A program made the translations under genes and the position numbers. A stretch of 64,000 bases of DNA, from positions 806,001 to 870,000 of the forward strand of contig NZ_VEIO01000001.1 of the NCBI RefSeq assembly GCF_007680605.1, in the 5' to 3' direction. The stretch's first letter is position 1, and every line of letters starts with the position of its first letter. The notes under the pieces were generated by a model, which was given only the letters and a program-made list of their open reading frames with translations, was not told the origin of the DNA and ran no database searches. The DNA is from Paenibacillus xylanexedens (GTDB lineage Bacteria; Bacillota; Bacilli; Paenibacillales; Paenibacillaceae). This document shows positions 19,466 to 28,233 of this stretch, piece after piece.

Positions 19466-20826
19466 GAGTAAAACAATACGTTGTTGAGACCATGCCCGAA
19501 GCTATGCTTCAAATTCGCAAAGACCTGGGAAGTGACGCCGTCATTCTGTCCACCAAAGAAATCAAGGTGGGCGGAGTGCTGGGGATGTTCCGCAAAAAAC
19601 GTATCGAAGTGGTTGCAGCAGTAGATAAAGAGCAGCCTAATCAGGCGAATGGTTCTACTGTTAAGAAGGCGCAAAATTCATTTACGCCTGTGCCTCGATC
19701 GTTTGTACCTGAAGCTTATGCTCAAACCGCTCGTTCGTTTGTAGGGGGTTCCGATGTGAGGGAAACTCTAGCGGCGGTGGATCAAAAAGGGCAGGAGAAA
19801 ACGGCGGCTGTTCCATCTGTATCCAAATCAAGTGGTATAGATGAAAAAACGGATTACGGCTCAGATTTTCTGAGCAGTGAGCATAAACCGCGACCGCAAG
19901 GGGCGGATTTTTCGGGTTCAACGCCTAGTATTCAAGATCGTGGTTTGGATCAGCAGCAGGACAAGCTGTTGAACGAGTTACAGGACTTGAAACAGATGAT
20001 GACCAAGCTTTCCAAGCAAGGAACAGTAGCGACAACAATTCCTGAAAAATTAATGAAGAGCCAGGAGCGGCTTGCGGAACAAGAAATTTGGCCAGAAGTA
20101 TGGGAATCCTGGTTTGAACCTATTGAGCAGGGCTTAGCTGAGGGGAAATTGCAAGAATCGGATGTTGAAGAGGCGCTTCGGTTGGAGATAGCGACTTTTC
20201 TGAAAGATCGTATTCAAGAGGGCATCATGCCTAGCACTCGAATTGTGTACGTGGCTGGACCTACAGGAGTAGGGAAAACAACAACGATTGCCAAATTGGC
20301 TGCGGAGCAGATGTTTAAGAAACAGCGTAAAGTTGGTTTTATTACGTCAGATACGTACCGTATCTCTGCGGTTGAACAGCTAAGAACGTATGCATCGATT
20401 CTGAATGTGCCGCTTGAAGTTGTACAGTCGCCGGGAGATACGCAACGTGCCATTTCACGGCTAGAAAACTGCGATCTGATCTTTATGGATACGGCAGGCA
20501 GAAACTATAGGAATGAATTGCTTGTCTCCGAACTGCAGAGTTTACTTGCTCCTGTTGAGAACAGTGAAACCTTTCTGGTGATGAGCATGACTGCGAAAAG
20601 CATGGATATGGTACAGATTACGGAGCATTTCAGTAAATATGGATTGGATAAAGTGATCTTTACCAAAATGGATGAAACAGGAACTTGCGGTCCGCTCTTT
20701 AACCTTCTACATCGTTTTCCGCTCAAACTTGCTTATGTGGCAAACGGCCAGAATGTTCCTGATGATCTGCTGAAGCCCGATGTGGAATGGTTGTCCCATG
20801 CGTTATTGGGAGACGGGACACAATGA
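19462..20826 (+). CDS. flhF: SRP-type GTPase FlhF
   Basis: 454 residues. FlhF is the third SRP GTPase, with a basic, variable B-domain (about 1-175), an N domain and a G domain. GTPase motifs are GPTGVGKTTTIAKLA (near 265), DTAGR and TKMDETG. It helps set the position and number of flagella with FlhG. ATGA overlaps join it to flhA upstream and flhG downstream. Confidence 0.96.
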   Translation: MRVKQYVVETMPEAMLQIRKDLGSDAVILSTKEIKVGGVLGMFRKKRIEVVAAVDKEQPNQANGSTVKKAQNSFTPVPRSFVPEAYAQTARSFVGGSDVRETLAAVDQKGQEKTAAVPSVSKSSGIDEKTDYGSDFLSSEHKPRPQGADFSGSTPSIQDRGLDQQQDKLLNELQDLKQMMTKLSKQGTVATTIPEKLMKSQERLAEQEIWPEVWESWFEPIEQGLAEGKLQESDVEEALRLEIATFLKDRIQEGIMPSTRIVYVAGPTGVGKTTTIAKLAAEQMFKKQRKVGFITSDTYRISAVEQLRTYASILNVPLEVVQSPGDTQRAISRLENCDLIFMDTAGRNYRNELLVSELQSLLAPVENSETFLVMSMTAKSMDMVQITEHFSKYGLDKVIFTKMDETGTCGPLFNLLHRFPLKLAYVANGQNVPDDLLKPDVEWLSHALLGDGTQ

Positions 20827-21710
20827 AGGATCAGGCAGCATCACTCCGAAGTTTGGTATCCGCGCCACTCGAGAACGATGAGAGCAAAGTTAGGAACCGT
20901 TCCTCCAAAATTATTACGGTAGCTAGTGGTAAAGGTGGGGTAGGCAAGTCCAATTTCACACTAAACTTTGCACTGACTCTTCATTCTATGGGTAAAAAAG
21001 TGCTGGTGTTTGATGCAGATATCGGTATGGCAAATATCGATGTTTTAATGGGAACTTCTTCTTCCTATAATCTGTATCATCTTTTATACCGACATAAAAC
21101 TATAAGGGAAATCATACAACTTGGTGCTGATGGCCTGCCATATATTGCAGGGGGGTCGGGAATGAAGGAATTATTCTCCTTGTCTGATCGGGATCTGGAG
21201 TTTTTTGCCAGTGAGGTGGAGGACATTGCGCAAGAGATGGATTACGTCATTTTCGACACCGGGGCTGGCCTTTCCAAGGAAAATATGAGATTCATCGGCG
21301 CTGCTGATGAATGCCTGATTGTAACTACTCCTGAACCGACTTCAATAACAGACGCCTATGCCTTAGTTAAAGTCATGCATGGCGAGGAGCATGCAACTCC
21401 TTTTCGAATGATCGTAAATCGGGTTGAAGATGAAAGGGAGGCGGAGCGTGTAGCAGATAAAATAGCTGGAGTGGCGAGAAGGTTTTTGCAAACAGATATC
21501 CCTCTTTTAGGGTATATTTCAGAGGATGCTCAGGTTGTGACAGCAGTAAAGAAACAGATGCCTTATCGATTAGCCTATCCTCATTGCAAGGCTTCTAAAG
21601 ATATACAAAAACTTGCCCTTCGATATCTGGCTGTACCTGCAGCTCCGGAATCCGGAACCTTGTCAGGAATCAGGGGATTTATGAAAAAGTGGCTTAAACG
21701 AACAACATGA
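20823..21710 (+). CDS. flhG: MinD-like ATPase FlhG (YlxH)
   Basis: 295 residues. A MinD/ParA ATPase with deviant Walker A SGKGGVGKSN and VFDADIGMANIDVL. The N-terminus has the DQAASLRSLV motif known to activate FlhF GTPase. ATG 20823 overlaps the flhF stop; the frame stays open to 20787 but the upstream codons have no better ribosome site and would remove the conserved N-terminus position. It controls flagellar number and patterning. Confidence 0.95.
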   Translation: MKDQAASLRSLVSAPLENDESKVRNRSSKIITVASGKGGVGKSNFTLNFALTLHSMGKKVLVFDADIGMANIDVLMGTSSSYNLYHLLYRHKTIREIIQLGADGLPYIAGGSGMKELFSLSDRDLEFFASEVEDIAQEMDYVIFDTGAGLSKENMRFIGAADECLIVTTPEPTSITDAYALVKVMHGEEHATPFRMIVNRVEDEREAERVADKIAGVARRFLQTDIPLLGYISEDAQVVTAVKKQMPYRLAYPHCKASKDIQKLALRYLAVPAAPESGTLSGIRGFMKKWLKRTT

Positions 21711-21742
21711 TTTCTGAAAAAAGGAAACAGAGGTGACACAAT

Positions 21743-23191
21743 ATGGCGGTCTATCAAGTATTGGTTGTCGATGATTCCGCTTTTATGCGCAAAATTGTGA
21801 CCGATTTAATTGAAGCGGACTCAGAGTTCAAGGTTACAGCCACTGCGTCAAACGGCAAAGAAGCCATCCAAAAAGCATTAGAGTTGAAGCCTGATATCAT
21901 CACGATGGATGTTGAAATGCCGGAGATGAATGGACTGGATGCACTTAAATCCATAATGGAGGATTCCTTCATTCCTGTGATTATGCTCTCTGGTATTAAT
22001 GAACAAGGTATGAAAGAGACCATTATGGCTCTCGAAGCTGGCGCATTTGACTTTATTCGCAAGCCGTCTGTTGTGCATGATCAGGATATTGCTCAGGTTG
22101 GTAAAGCGCTGGTTGAACGAATGCGTGCTGCCATGCATGAAGTGAAGCGAAAAGCTGAGCGTAAAGAATCGATCAAAAAAATGGAGGCTTCCCGCAATAC
22201 TGTAATTCCTCCAGCACAATCGGTAAAGAAGGAAGAAATGACGAAGGAAATTGTTGAACCGCTTCATAAGACAGTTCCGCCGATACTTCCAAAAAGAGAG
22301 ACATTTCAAGAGCGTACTGGAGTTTTACAGGCTAAAAAACAACCGAGTGTCCCGCTTTCTCCTCCGAAATCGGAGCGTACGATCACAAAAAAGGATGGCT
22401 TAGGTAAGCCTGATCAATCTGCTCGTACGAAAACGGACATACCGAGTAAGCCGCCTGTGAGTCCACTGCAGGCTCGCAAAGAGGTCAGAACACCAGAGGT
22501 GCCCCGGCCCCAGACGAAGCAGCCAGCAACCAGTTCTACGGCTGTGCCTGTTCCTGCGAAGGAGCCAACTAAACTTAATACGGCTTTTAAAACTTCAGCG
22601 GGATCGGAAGGATCGTTCAACAAACTTGTTGCGATCGGCTCTTCAACCGGTGGACCAAGAGCTCTCAAGACTTTACTGGAACAGTTGCCAGCGGATTTGC
22701 CGGCGCCAGTCATTATTGTGCAGCATATGCCGCCTAATTTCACCCGTTCACTTGCACAACGGTTGAATACATTTAGTCCGCTCCATGTAGTCGAGGCAGA
22801 AGACGGTATGGTACTAAAAAAAGGAACGGCTTATATCGCACCTGGTGGTTTCCATTTGAGAGTTCACAAAGCAGCAGATGGAAGATTTATTTTGAAGCTG
22901 AGTGAGGATCAACAGGTGAATGGTCACAGACCTTCAGTGGATACGATGTTTGAGTCGCTTCTGCCGTTTACATCTTTACAACGACATCTTGTTCTTCTGA
23001 CAGGTATGGGGAGTGACGGGGCGCGTATGATGAAAAAATTATACGAGACCGGAGTCACATCAACTTTTGCCGAAAATGAAGAAACTTGTGTTGTCTATGG
23101 TATGCCGCGTTCAGCTGTAGAGCTGCAATGCGTGCGTCATCTTCTGCCCCTGCAGGAGATTGCGCCAAGACTTGTTCAAGCAGTGAAATAA
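21743..23191 (+). CDS. cheB: Chemoreceptor methylesterase/deamidase CheB
   Basis: 482 residues. A receiver domain (1-125, phosphoacceptor Asp56) is followed by a long Lys/Pro/Thr-rich linker (about 130-290) and a CheB methylesterase domain. Catalytic elements are GSSTGGP (Ser300/301), QHMPPNFT and GMGSDGA. CheB removes methyl groups from receptor glutamates. The protein is over 100 residues longer than typical CheB, all of it in the linker. The ATG follows AGAGGTGA. Confidence 0.96.
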   Translation: MAVYQVLVVDDSAFMRKIVTDLIEADSEFKVTATASNGKEAIQKALELKPDIITMDVEMPEMNGLDALKSIMEDSFIPVIMLSGINEQGMKETIMALEAGAFDFIRKPSVVHDQDIAQVGKALVERMRAAMHEVKRKAERKESIKKMEASRNTVIPPAQSVKKEEMTKEIVEPLHKTVPPILPKRETFQERTGVLQAKKQPSVPLSPPKSERTITKKDGLGKPDQSARTKTDIPSKPPVSPLQARKEVRTPEVPRPQTKQPATSSTAVPVPAKEPTKLNTAFKTSAGSEGSFNKLVAIGSSTGGPRALKTLLEQLPADLPAPVIIVQHMPPNFTRSLAQRLNTFSPLHVVEAEDGMVLKKGTAYIAPGGFHLRVHKAADGRFILKLSEDQQVNGHRPSVDTMFESLLPFTSLQRHLVLLTGMGSDGARMMKKLYETGVTSTFAENEETCVVYGMPRSAVELQCVRHLLPLQEIAPRLVQAVK

Positions 23192-23223
23192 CGGAGTGTA
23201 ACTTACGGAGGAGGTGCCTCACA

Positions 23224-25302
23224 ATGGACATGAACCAATATTTATCCATGTTTATTGATGAGTCTAATGATCATCTACAATCTCTTAACGAAAACATGCT
23301 ACAACTTGAAGCAAATCCGGAAGATCTGGGTATAGTGCAGGTCATCTTCCGCTCGGCTCATACTCTCAAAGGTATGGCGGCAACCATGGGATTCGAGGAT
23401 TTGGCTTCACTGACACACAAAATGGAAAATGTACTGGATATGGTTCGTAATGAAAAGCTGAAAATGCAGGACTACATTTTTGATACCATGTTCAAGAGTT
23501 TGGATGCTTTGGAGACTATGGTTCAGGACATTACCGGTGGCGGTGAAGGTAAAGCGGATGTCTCCTCCATTGTTGCTTCGCTTCAGGCTATTGAAAGTGG
23601 CGAATGGACAGGAGGTAGTGCTCCTGTTGCAAAGGTAGACAAGCAAACGAACTCCTCGATCTCCAATGCTGTAGAACTGGACGAATTCCAATATTCAGTA
23701 CTTGATCAGTCTATCGCAGAAGGTCACCGTGTATTCTATGTTGACGTCCTTGTGAGTGAGCATAGTCAGTTAAAAGGTGTTCGGGCATACATGGTGTTTG
23801 ACATGCTTGAGCGTTCAGGTGAAGTCGTTAAAGCCTATCCTTCTGTTCAGGATATCGAGCAAGAGAAGTTTGAGCGCAGTTTCTCGTTGTATTACATAAC
23901 GACCAAAGAGGCGCATGAACTGGAAAAGGGCATTATGAGCATCTCGGAGATCGAGAGTGCCAAATTGATTCAGCTGGATCAAGAAACGTTGCAACAGATG
24001 ACCAATCAGGCGGCAGCCGCGGTTGCGGTAGAAGCAGCACCAGCCCCAGCCCCTGTGGTTGGTTCGGATTCGCCTGTTTTAGATTCTAAACCTCAAGAAG
24101 AAGGTAAAGCAGCTTCCACGAAGGCAGCAACGCCCAAACAGGCAGCCGCACCTTCACGCACAATTCGTGTTGACATTGAGCGTCTTGATGTGCTGATGAA
24201 CTTGTTCAGCGAACTATTGATCGACCGTTCGCGCCTTGAACAATTAGCAAGTGAGACCGGCAATAACGATCTGTCGGATACTGTAGCCCACTTGAGCCGT
24301 GTGAGTACGGACTTGCAGAACATCGTACTGAAATTGCGGATGGTTCCTGTGGATACCGTCTTTAACCGCTTCCCACGGATGATTCGTGACTTGGCTAAAA
24401 CATTGGATAAAAAGATCGATCTCGTCATTACAGGTGCTGAAACAGAGCTGGACAGAACGGTGATTGATGAAATCGGAGATCCGCTTGTGCATCTGTTGCG
24501 TAATGCGGTTGACCATGGTGTTGAATCGATCTCGGAGCGAGTTGCGGCTGGAAAACCGGAAATGGGCACAGTTAATCTGCGAGCTTTCCACAGTGGTAAT
24601 CACGTGTTTATTGAGATTGAAGATGATGGTAAAGGAATTTATCGTGAAAAACTCCTGCAAACAGCCATCAAACGAGGCGTTGTAACGGAGGAACAAGGTG
24701 CGAAAATGAGCGATGATGAAGTCAATCAATTGTTGTTCGCCCCTGGATTTAGTACAGCAGATAAGATCTCTGATATTTCAGGCCGCGGAGTAGGTCTCGA
24801 CGTTGTAAAATCAAAAATCACTTCGCTTGGCGGTAATGTAACGATTACGTCAACTCCAGGCAAAGGTACTAACTTCTCCGTACAGCTTCCATTGACTCTC
24901 TCTATCATTGCTGCGATGCTTGTACGACTCGGTTCAGAGAAGTATGCAGTTCCATTGTCTTCGATCGTAGAGACCGCGATTGTACAGCGTGAGCAAGTTC
25001 GTAATATTCATGGTAATAAAATGATTACGTTCCGTGAGTCTTTGATTCCTTATCTCTCATTAAGCGAAGTTTTCGGAGTGCCGGATTTCAACGATGCGGA
25101 TGAGAAAGAAACCGAGATTGTTGTAATTCGAAAAGGAGAGCGTTTGGCAGCTGTTGCTGTTGAAGAGTTCATTGGTCAGAGCGAAATTGTTCTGAAGTCT
25201 ATGGGCACGTATCTTCCTGCGATTGAAGGAATCTCCGGTGCGACGATACTTGGAGATGGACAAGTGGCTTTGATTCTTGATCCAAACGCATTTATTAAAT
25301 AA
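23224..25302 (+). CDS. cheA: Chemotaxis histidine kinase CheA
   Basis: 692 residues. Hpt domain P1 has His46 in RSAHTLKGMA. A P2 CheY/CheB-binding domain lies at about 150-260 and an Ala/Pro-rich linker follows. P3 dimerisation begins near RTIRVDIERLDVL. The kinase domain has HLLRNAVDHGVES, DDGKGI and GRGVGLDVV. A CheW-like P5 ends the protein. ATG 23224 follows GGAGGAGGTG; upstream codons to 23086 overlap cheB and are not used. CheA phosphorylates CheY and CheB. Confidence 0.97.
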   Translation: MDMNQYLSMFIDESNDHLQSLNENMLQLEANPEDLGIVQVIFRSAHTLKGMAATMGFEDLASLTHKMENVLDMVRNEKLKMQDYIFDTMFKSLDALETMVQDITGGGEGKADVSSIVASLQAIESGEWTGGSAPVAKVDKQTNSSISNAVELDEFQYSVLDQSIAEGHRVFYVDVLVSEHSQLKGVRAYMVFDMLERSGEVVKAYPSVQDIEQEKFERSFSLYYITTKEAHELEKGIMSISEIESAKLIQLDQETLQQMTNQAAAAVAVEAAPAPAPVVGSDSPVLDSKPQEEGKAASTKAATPKQAAAPSRTIRVDIERLDVLMNLFSELLIDRSRLEQLASETGNNDLSDTVAHLSRVSTDLQNIVLKLRMVPVDTVFNRFPRMIRDLAKTLDKKIDLVITGAETELDRTVIDEIGDPLVHLLRNAVDHGVESISERVAAGKPEMGTVNLRAFHSGNHVFIEIEDDGKGIYREKLLQTAIKRGVVTEEQGAKMSDDEVNQLLFAPGFSTADKISDISGRGVGLDVVKSKITSLGGNVTITSTPGKGTNFSVQLPLTLSIIAAMLVRLGSEKYAVPLSSIVETAIVQREQVRNIHGNKMITFRESLIPYLSLSEVFGVPDFNDADEKETEIVVIRKGERLAAVAVEEFIGQSEIVLKSMGTYLPAIEGISGATILGDGQVALILDPNAFIK

Positions 25303-25344
25303 GCATAATGATAGAGTTTTAAATCGAATAGGGAGGTTTTTTAC

Positions 25345-25806
25345 ATGGAAGAAGAGTTGAAGGTCATCGTCTTTAAATTGGGAACCGAAGAGTACGGAAT
25401 TGAGGTAGACAAGGTTCAGACTATTGAGCGTATGATGCCTATTACCCGCGTTCCCAAAACACTTTCATTTGTAAAAGGTGTTATCAACCTGCGCGGTGTT
25501 GTTATTCCGGTTATTGATCTCCGCGGACGCTTCTCCCTTGCGGAAACGGAATATACAGATCAAACACGGATCGTCATTGTTGGTGTTGACGATATGCAGG
25601 TTGGTTTTATCGTTGACTCTGCCAATGATGTTATCGACATTAAAAGCAGTTCGATCGATACTCCGCCCGAAGTGGTTGGTGGCGTGAAAGCAAGATATCT
25701 TCGTGGTGTTGCAAAATTGGAAGATGGCCGCTTGTTGATTATGCTCAACCTCAACGAAGTATTAAATAAAAGCGAGATTGTGCAGCTGGAAAGTGTTGAG
25801 GGCTAG
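25345..25806 (+). CDS. cheW: Chemotaxis coupling protein CheW
   Basis: 153 residues, a single CheW domain bridging CheA and receptors. Features include KVIVFKLGTEEYGIEVDKVQ, ITRVPKTLSFVKGVINLRG and the GFIVDSANDVIDI segment. The ATG follows GGGAGG. cheC starts three bases after the stop. Confidence 0.97.
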   Translation: MEEELKVIVFKLGTEEYGIEVDKVQTIERMMPITRVPKTLSFVKGVINLRGVVIPVIDLRGRFSLAETEYTDQTRIVIVGVDDMQVGFIVDSANDVIDIKSSSIDTPPEVVGGVKARYLRGVAKLEDGRLLIMLNLNEVLNKSEIVQLESVEG

Positions 25807-25809
25807 AAC

Positions 25810-26436
25810 GTGGAGATGTTTAACCGATTTGAGGGTTTCCAAATGGATGTGCTCAAAGAGGTCGGTAATATTGGAGCAGGCAACGCCGCTACGGCGTTGT
25901 CTCAACTCCTTAACAGACCGATTGATATGGGCGTACCCACTGTTCAGATGCTCCCATTTGAGGAGATTGCTGAAAAAGTGGGTGGTGACGAGCGCATTGT
26001 AGTCACAATATTTCTTCGTGTAGAAGGTGAAGCGCCTGGTAATCTCTTCTTTATGATGACACCAGAGGCTGCTAAAATGTTATTGAACCGTCTCGCTGGT
26101 TTTGAGCTAAAAGAAGGCTTGGCATTCACTGATATGGAACAATCCGCTCTATCTGAGATTGGAAACATTCTGGCTGGATCTTACCTGTCTTCTCTTGCGG
26201 ATTTCACAAAGTTATCAATGTACCCAACGGTTCCGGGACTTGCGATTGATATGGCGGGAGCAATCCTGAGTTATGGGCTATTGCAATTTGGAGAGATGGG
26301 CGATGCGGCATTGTTAATTGACACTTCTTTCTTTGAAGGTAGAGATCAAGTAGAAGGGCAATTTTTCCTGATTCCTGATCCGCCGTCATTTGCAAAGATT
26401 TTTGAATCGCTAGGGGTGCCACTGGACAATGATTGA
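25810..26436 (+). CDS. cheC: CheY-P phosphatase CheC
   Basis: 208 residues, the usual CheC size. Two copies of the phosphatase signature are present: MDVLKEVGNIGAGNAATAL and MEQSALSEIGNILAGSYLSS, each with the ExxN pair. CheC removes phosphate from CheY-P and regulates CheD. GTG 25810 lies seven bases after GAGGG; ATG 25816 is an alternative. It overlaps cheD by eight bases. Confidence 0.96.
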   Translation: MEMFNRFEGFQMDVLKEVGNIGAGNAATALSQLLNRPIDMGVPTVQMLPFEEIAEKVGGDERIVVTIFLRVEGEAPGNLFFMMTPEAAKMLLNRLAGFELKEGLAFTDMEQSALSEIGNILAGSYLSSLADFTKLSMYPTVPGLAIDMAGAILSYGLLQFGEMGDAALLIDTSFFEGRDQVEGQFFLIPDPPSFAKIFESLGVPLDND

Positions 26437-26926
26437 GGACAAAAGCATCGTTAAAGTCGGTATGGCGGATCTGAATATCGCTCAACTTCCTGGCGTAATC
26501 CGTACAACTGGCTTAGGGTCGTGTGTGGGGCTAACGATGTATGACCCACAGTTGAAACTCGCTGGAATGGCACATGTCATGCTTCCGAGTTCAGAGATTG
26601 CCCGGGAGGGTAATTTGAACACGGCTAAATACGCGGATACAGCATTGCCAGAATTGCTTGAGAAGATGCTGAAAATGGGCGCGTCTCAATCGCGAATCGT
26701 ATCTAAGATGGCCGGAGGTTCGCAGATGTTTGCTTTCTCGGGTGCAGGAGATACCATGCGAATTGGGCCACGAAATGCAGACTCCTGTCGAGAAATGTTG
26801 GAACAGCTCAAAATTCCGCTTTTGGGCGAAGATACAGGAGGAAATTACGGTCGAACTATCGAAATGAATTGTGAGACAGGACTTTTAACTATTCGCAGCG
26901 TACAAATGGGTGTAAAGGAATTATAA
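26429..26926 (+). CDS. cheD: Chemoreceptor glutamine deamidase CheD
   Basis: 165 residues. CheD deamidates receptor glutamines and is sequestered by CheC. The catalytic Cys is in TTGLGSCVGLTMYD and the His in GMAHVMLPSS. KMAGGSQMF is also conserved. The overlap with cheC suggests coupled translation. Confidence 0.96.
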   Translation: MIEDKSIVKVGMADLNIAQLPGVIRTTGLGSCVGLTMYDPQLKLAGMAHVMLPSSEIAREGNLNTAKYADTALPELLEKMLKMGASQSRIVSKMAGGSQMFAFSGAGDTMRIGPRNADSCREMLEQLKIPLLGEDTGGNYGRTIEMNCETGLLTIRSVQMGVKEL

Positions 26927-26929
26927 TAC

Positions 26930-27370
26930 ATGATAGGAAACTACCGCATTAATCTTGGAGCAGGCATAGTCGGATTCGTTCTGACTTTTTTTGTAGCATT
27001 CAGCAGCAATGTGTTGATGACCAGTTTAATACGCGGATTAATTGGATTCGCAGCCTGGTATGTTCTTGCATATGGTCTGCGTTGGGGATTGGGGATATTG
27101 TTTAGCCCTCATGTAGAAAATGGATCTGTTTATGCTTCAGAGGGTACTCAAGATCTAAGAGGTTCACAGGTGGACATCAAACTCGAAGACGATGGACAAG
27201 AGCTGAATGACTTGCTCAAAAACGGACAGAGCGACTCCGCCGGGGCTAATCATCCACCATCTGAGACGAAAGCTCCAACGGGATTTGCTCCCTTGGATCC
27301 GCCTAAACTTGTCCGGACCAAGGACCCGGAGGAGTTGGCGCAGGCCGTTCGTCACCTGACAGACAAATAA
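26930..27370 (+). CDS. Uncharacterised two-helix membrane protein between cheD and sigD
   Basis: 146 residues, not recognised as a named family. Two hydrophobic helices (about 8-28 and 33-58) form a hairpin. An acidic, Pro-rich cytoplasmic or external tail follows (VDIKLEDDGQELNDLL, then a Pro/Thr-rich part, ending DPEELAQAVRHLTDK). It starts three bases after cheD, and sigD starts 15 bases after it, so it is cotranscribed with chemotaxis genes. A role in motility is inferred only from position. B. subtilis has no equivalent between cheD and sigD. Confidence 0.85.
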   Translation: MIGNYRINLGAGIVGFVLTFFVAFSSNVLMTSLIRGLIGFAAWYVLAYGLRWGLGILFSPHVENGSVYASEGTQDLRGSQVDIKLEDDGQELNDLLKNGQSDSAGANHPPSETKAPTGFAPLDPPKLVRTKDPEELAQAVRHLTDK

Positions 27371-27385
27371 GGAGGGTGAAAGCAA

Positions 27386-28174
27386 TTGAACGAGCGTAAA
27401 GCTTCACATTTGAACCATTCAGATCTATGGGAAAAGTGGAAAGAATACGGAGATCTTGAAGCAAAGAAATTGTTGATCGAAAAATATCTTCATATTGTTA
27501 ACTATGTGTCAGGCCGTCTGGCCGTTGGTTTACCCAAAAATGTTCCGAAAGATGACTTGGAGAGCAACGGCGTTATGGGTCTAATTGATGCACTGGAAAA
27601 ATTCGATTATGAACGAGGCTTGCAATTCGAGACGTACGCTTCATGGAGGGTTCGCGGAGCCATACTCGACGGATTGCGTCAAGGAGACTGGGTTCCCAGA
27701 TCTGTACGTGAGAAAGCAAAGCGGATTGAAGATGCCTACCAGCAATTGGAGCAGACCTACTTGCGTTCTGTCAGTGATGAAGAAATGAGTCAGTATCTGG
27801 ACGTGTCAACAAAGGATTTTCAACATATGCTTCAGGAGGTGGCAGTTATGTCGCTCTGCTCGCTGGAAGATCCGATCCGGGAAGAAGAGTCAGAGACACG
27901 TCTGTCTTTAATGGTAGATGAAAAAGCCAAAAATCCGGATTATAAAGTCAATGAGTTTTATTTAAAAGAAGCGCTGGTTCAAGGGCTTGAGAAGCTGACA
28001 GTGAAAGAACGAACGGTGGTCTCCCTTTTATATTACGAAGACCTGTCTTTAAGTGAAATTGCAGAGGTTATGTCTCTTTCGCCGTCTCGTATCTCCCAGT
28101 TACATTCCAAAGCCATATTGCGGCTTCGCGGCACACTGGATAAACAAAAAGATCTACTGATGCGTAAAGACTAG
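27386..28174 (+). CDS. sigD: Flagellar RNA polymerase sigma factor SigD (FliA/WhiG family)
   Basis: 262 residues. Sigma region 2 reads DDLESNGVMGLIDALEKFDYERGLQFETYA (split by its helices), then WRVRGAILDGLR. Region 4 reads LTVKERTVVSLLYYEDLSLSEIAEVM. SigD directs late flagellar genes such as flagellin, autolysins and receptors. TTG 27386 lies six bases after GGAGGGTGA. As in B. subtilis it sits near the far end of the operon, where transcript abundance can limit motility. Confidence 0.96.
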   Translation: MNERKASHLNHSDLWEKWKEYGDLEAKKLLIEKYLHIVNYVSGRLAVGLPKNVPKDDLESNGVMGLIDALEKFDYERGLQFETYASWRVRGAILDGLRQGDWVPRSVREKAKRIEDAYQQLEQTYLRSVSDEEMSQYLDVSTKDFQHMLQEVAVMSLCSLEDPIREEESETRLSLMVDEKAKNPDYKVNEFYLKEALVQGLEKLTVKERTVVSLLYYEDLSLSEIAEVMSLSPSRISQLHSKAILRLRGTLDKQKDLLMRKD

Positions 28175-28233
28175 AGAGCAGAAGTTAAGATATGTATAGG
28201 GAGTGGACAGGCTAATAAGGAGGAAGATCTGCG

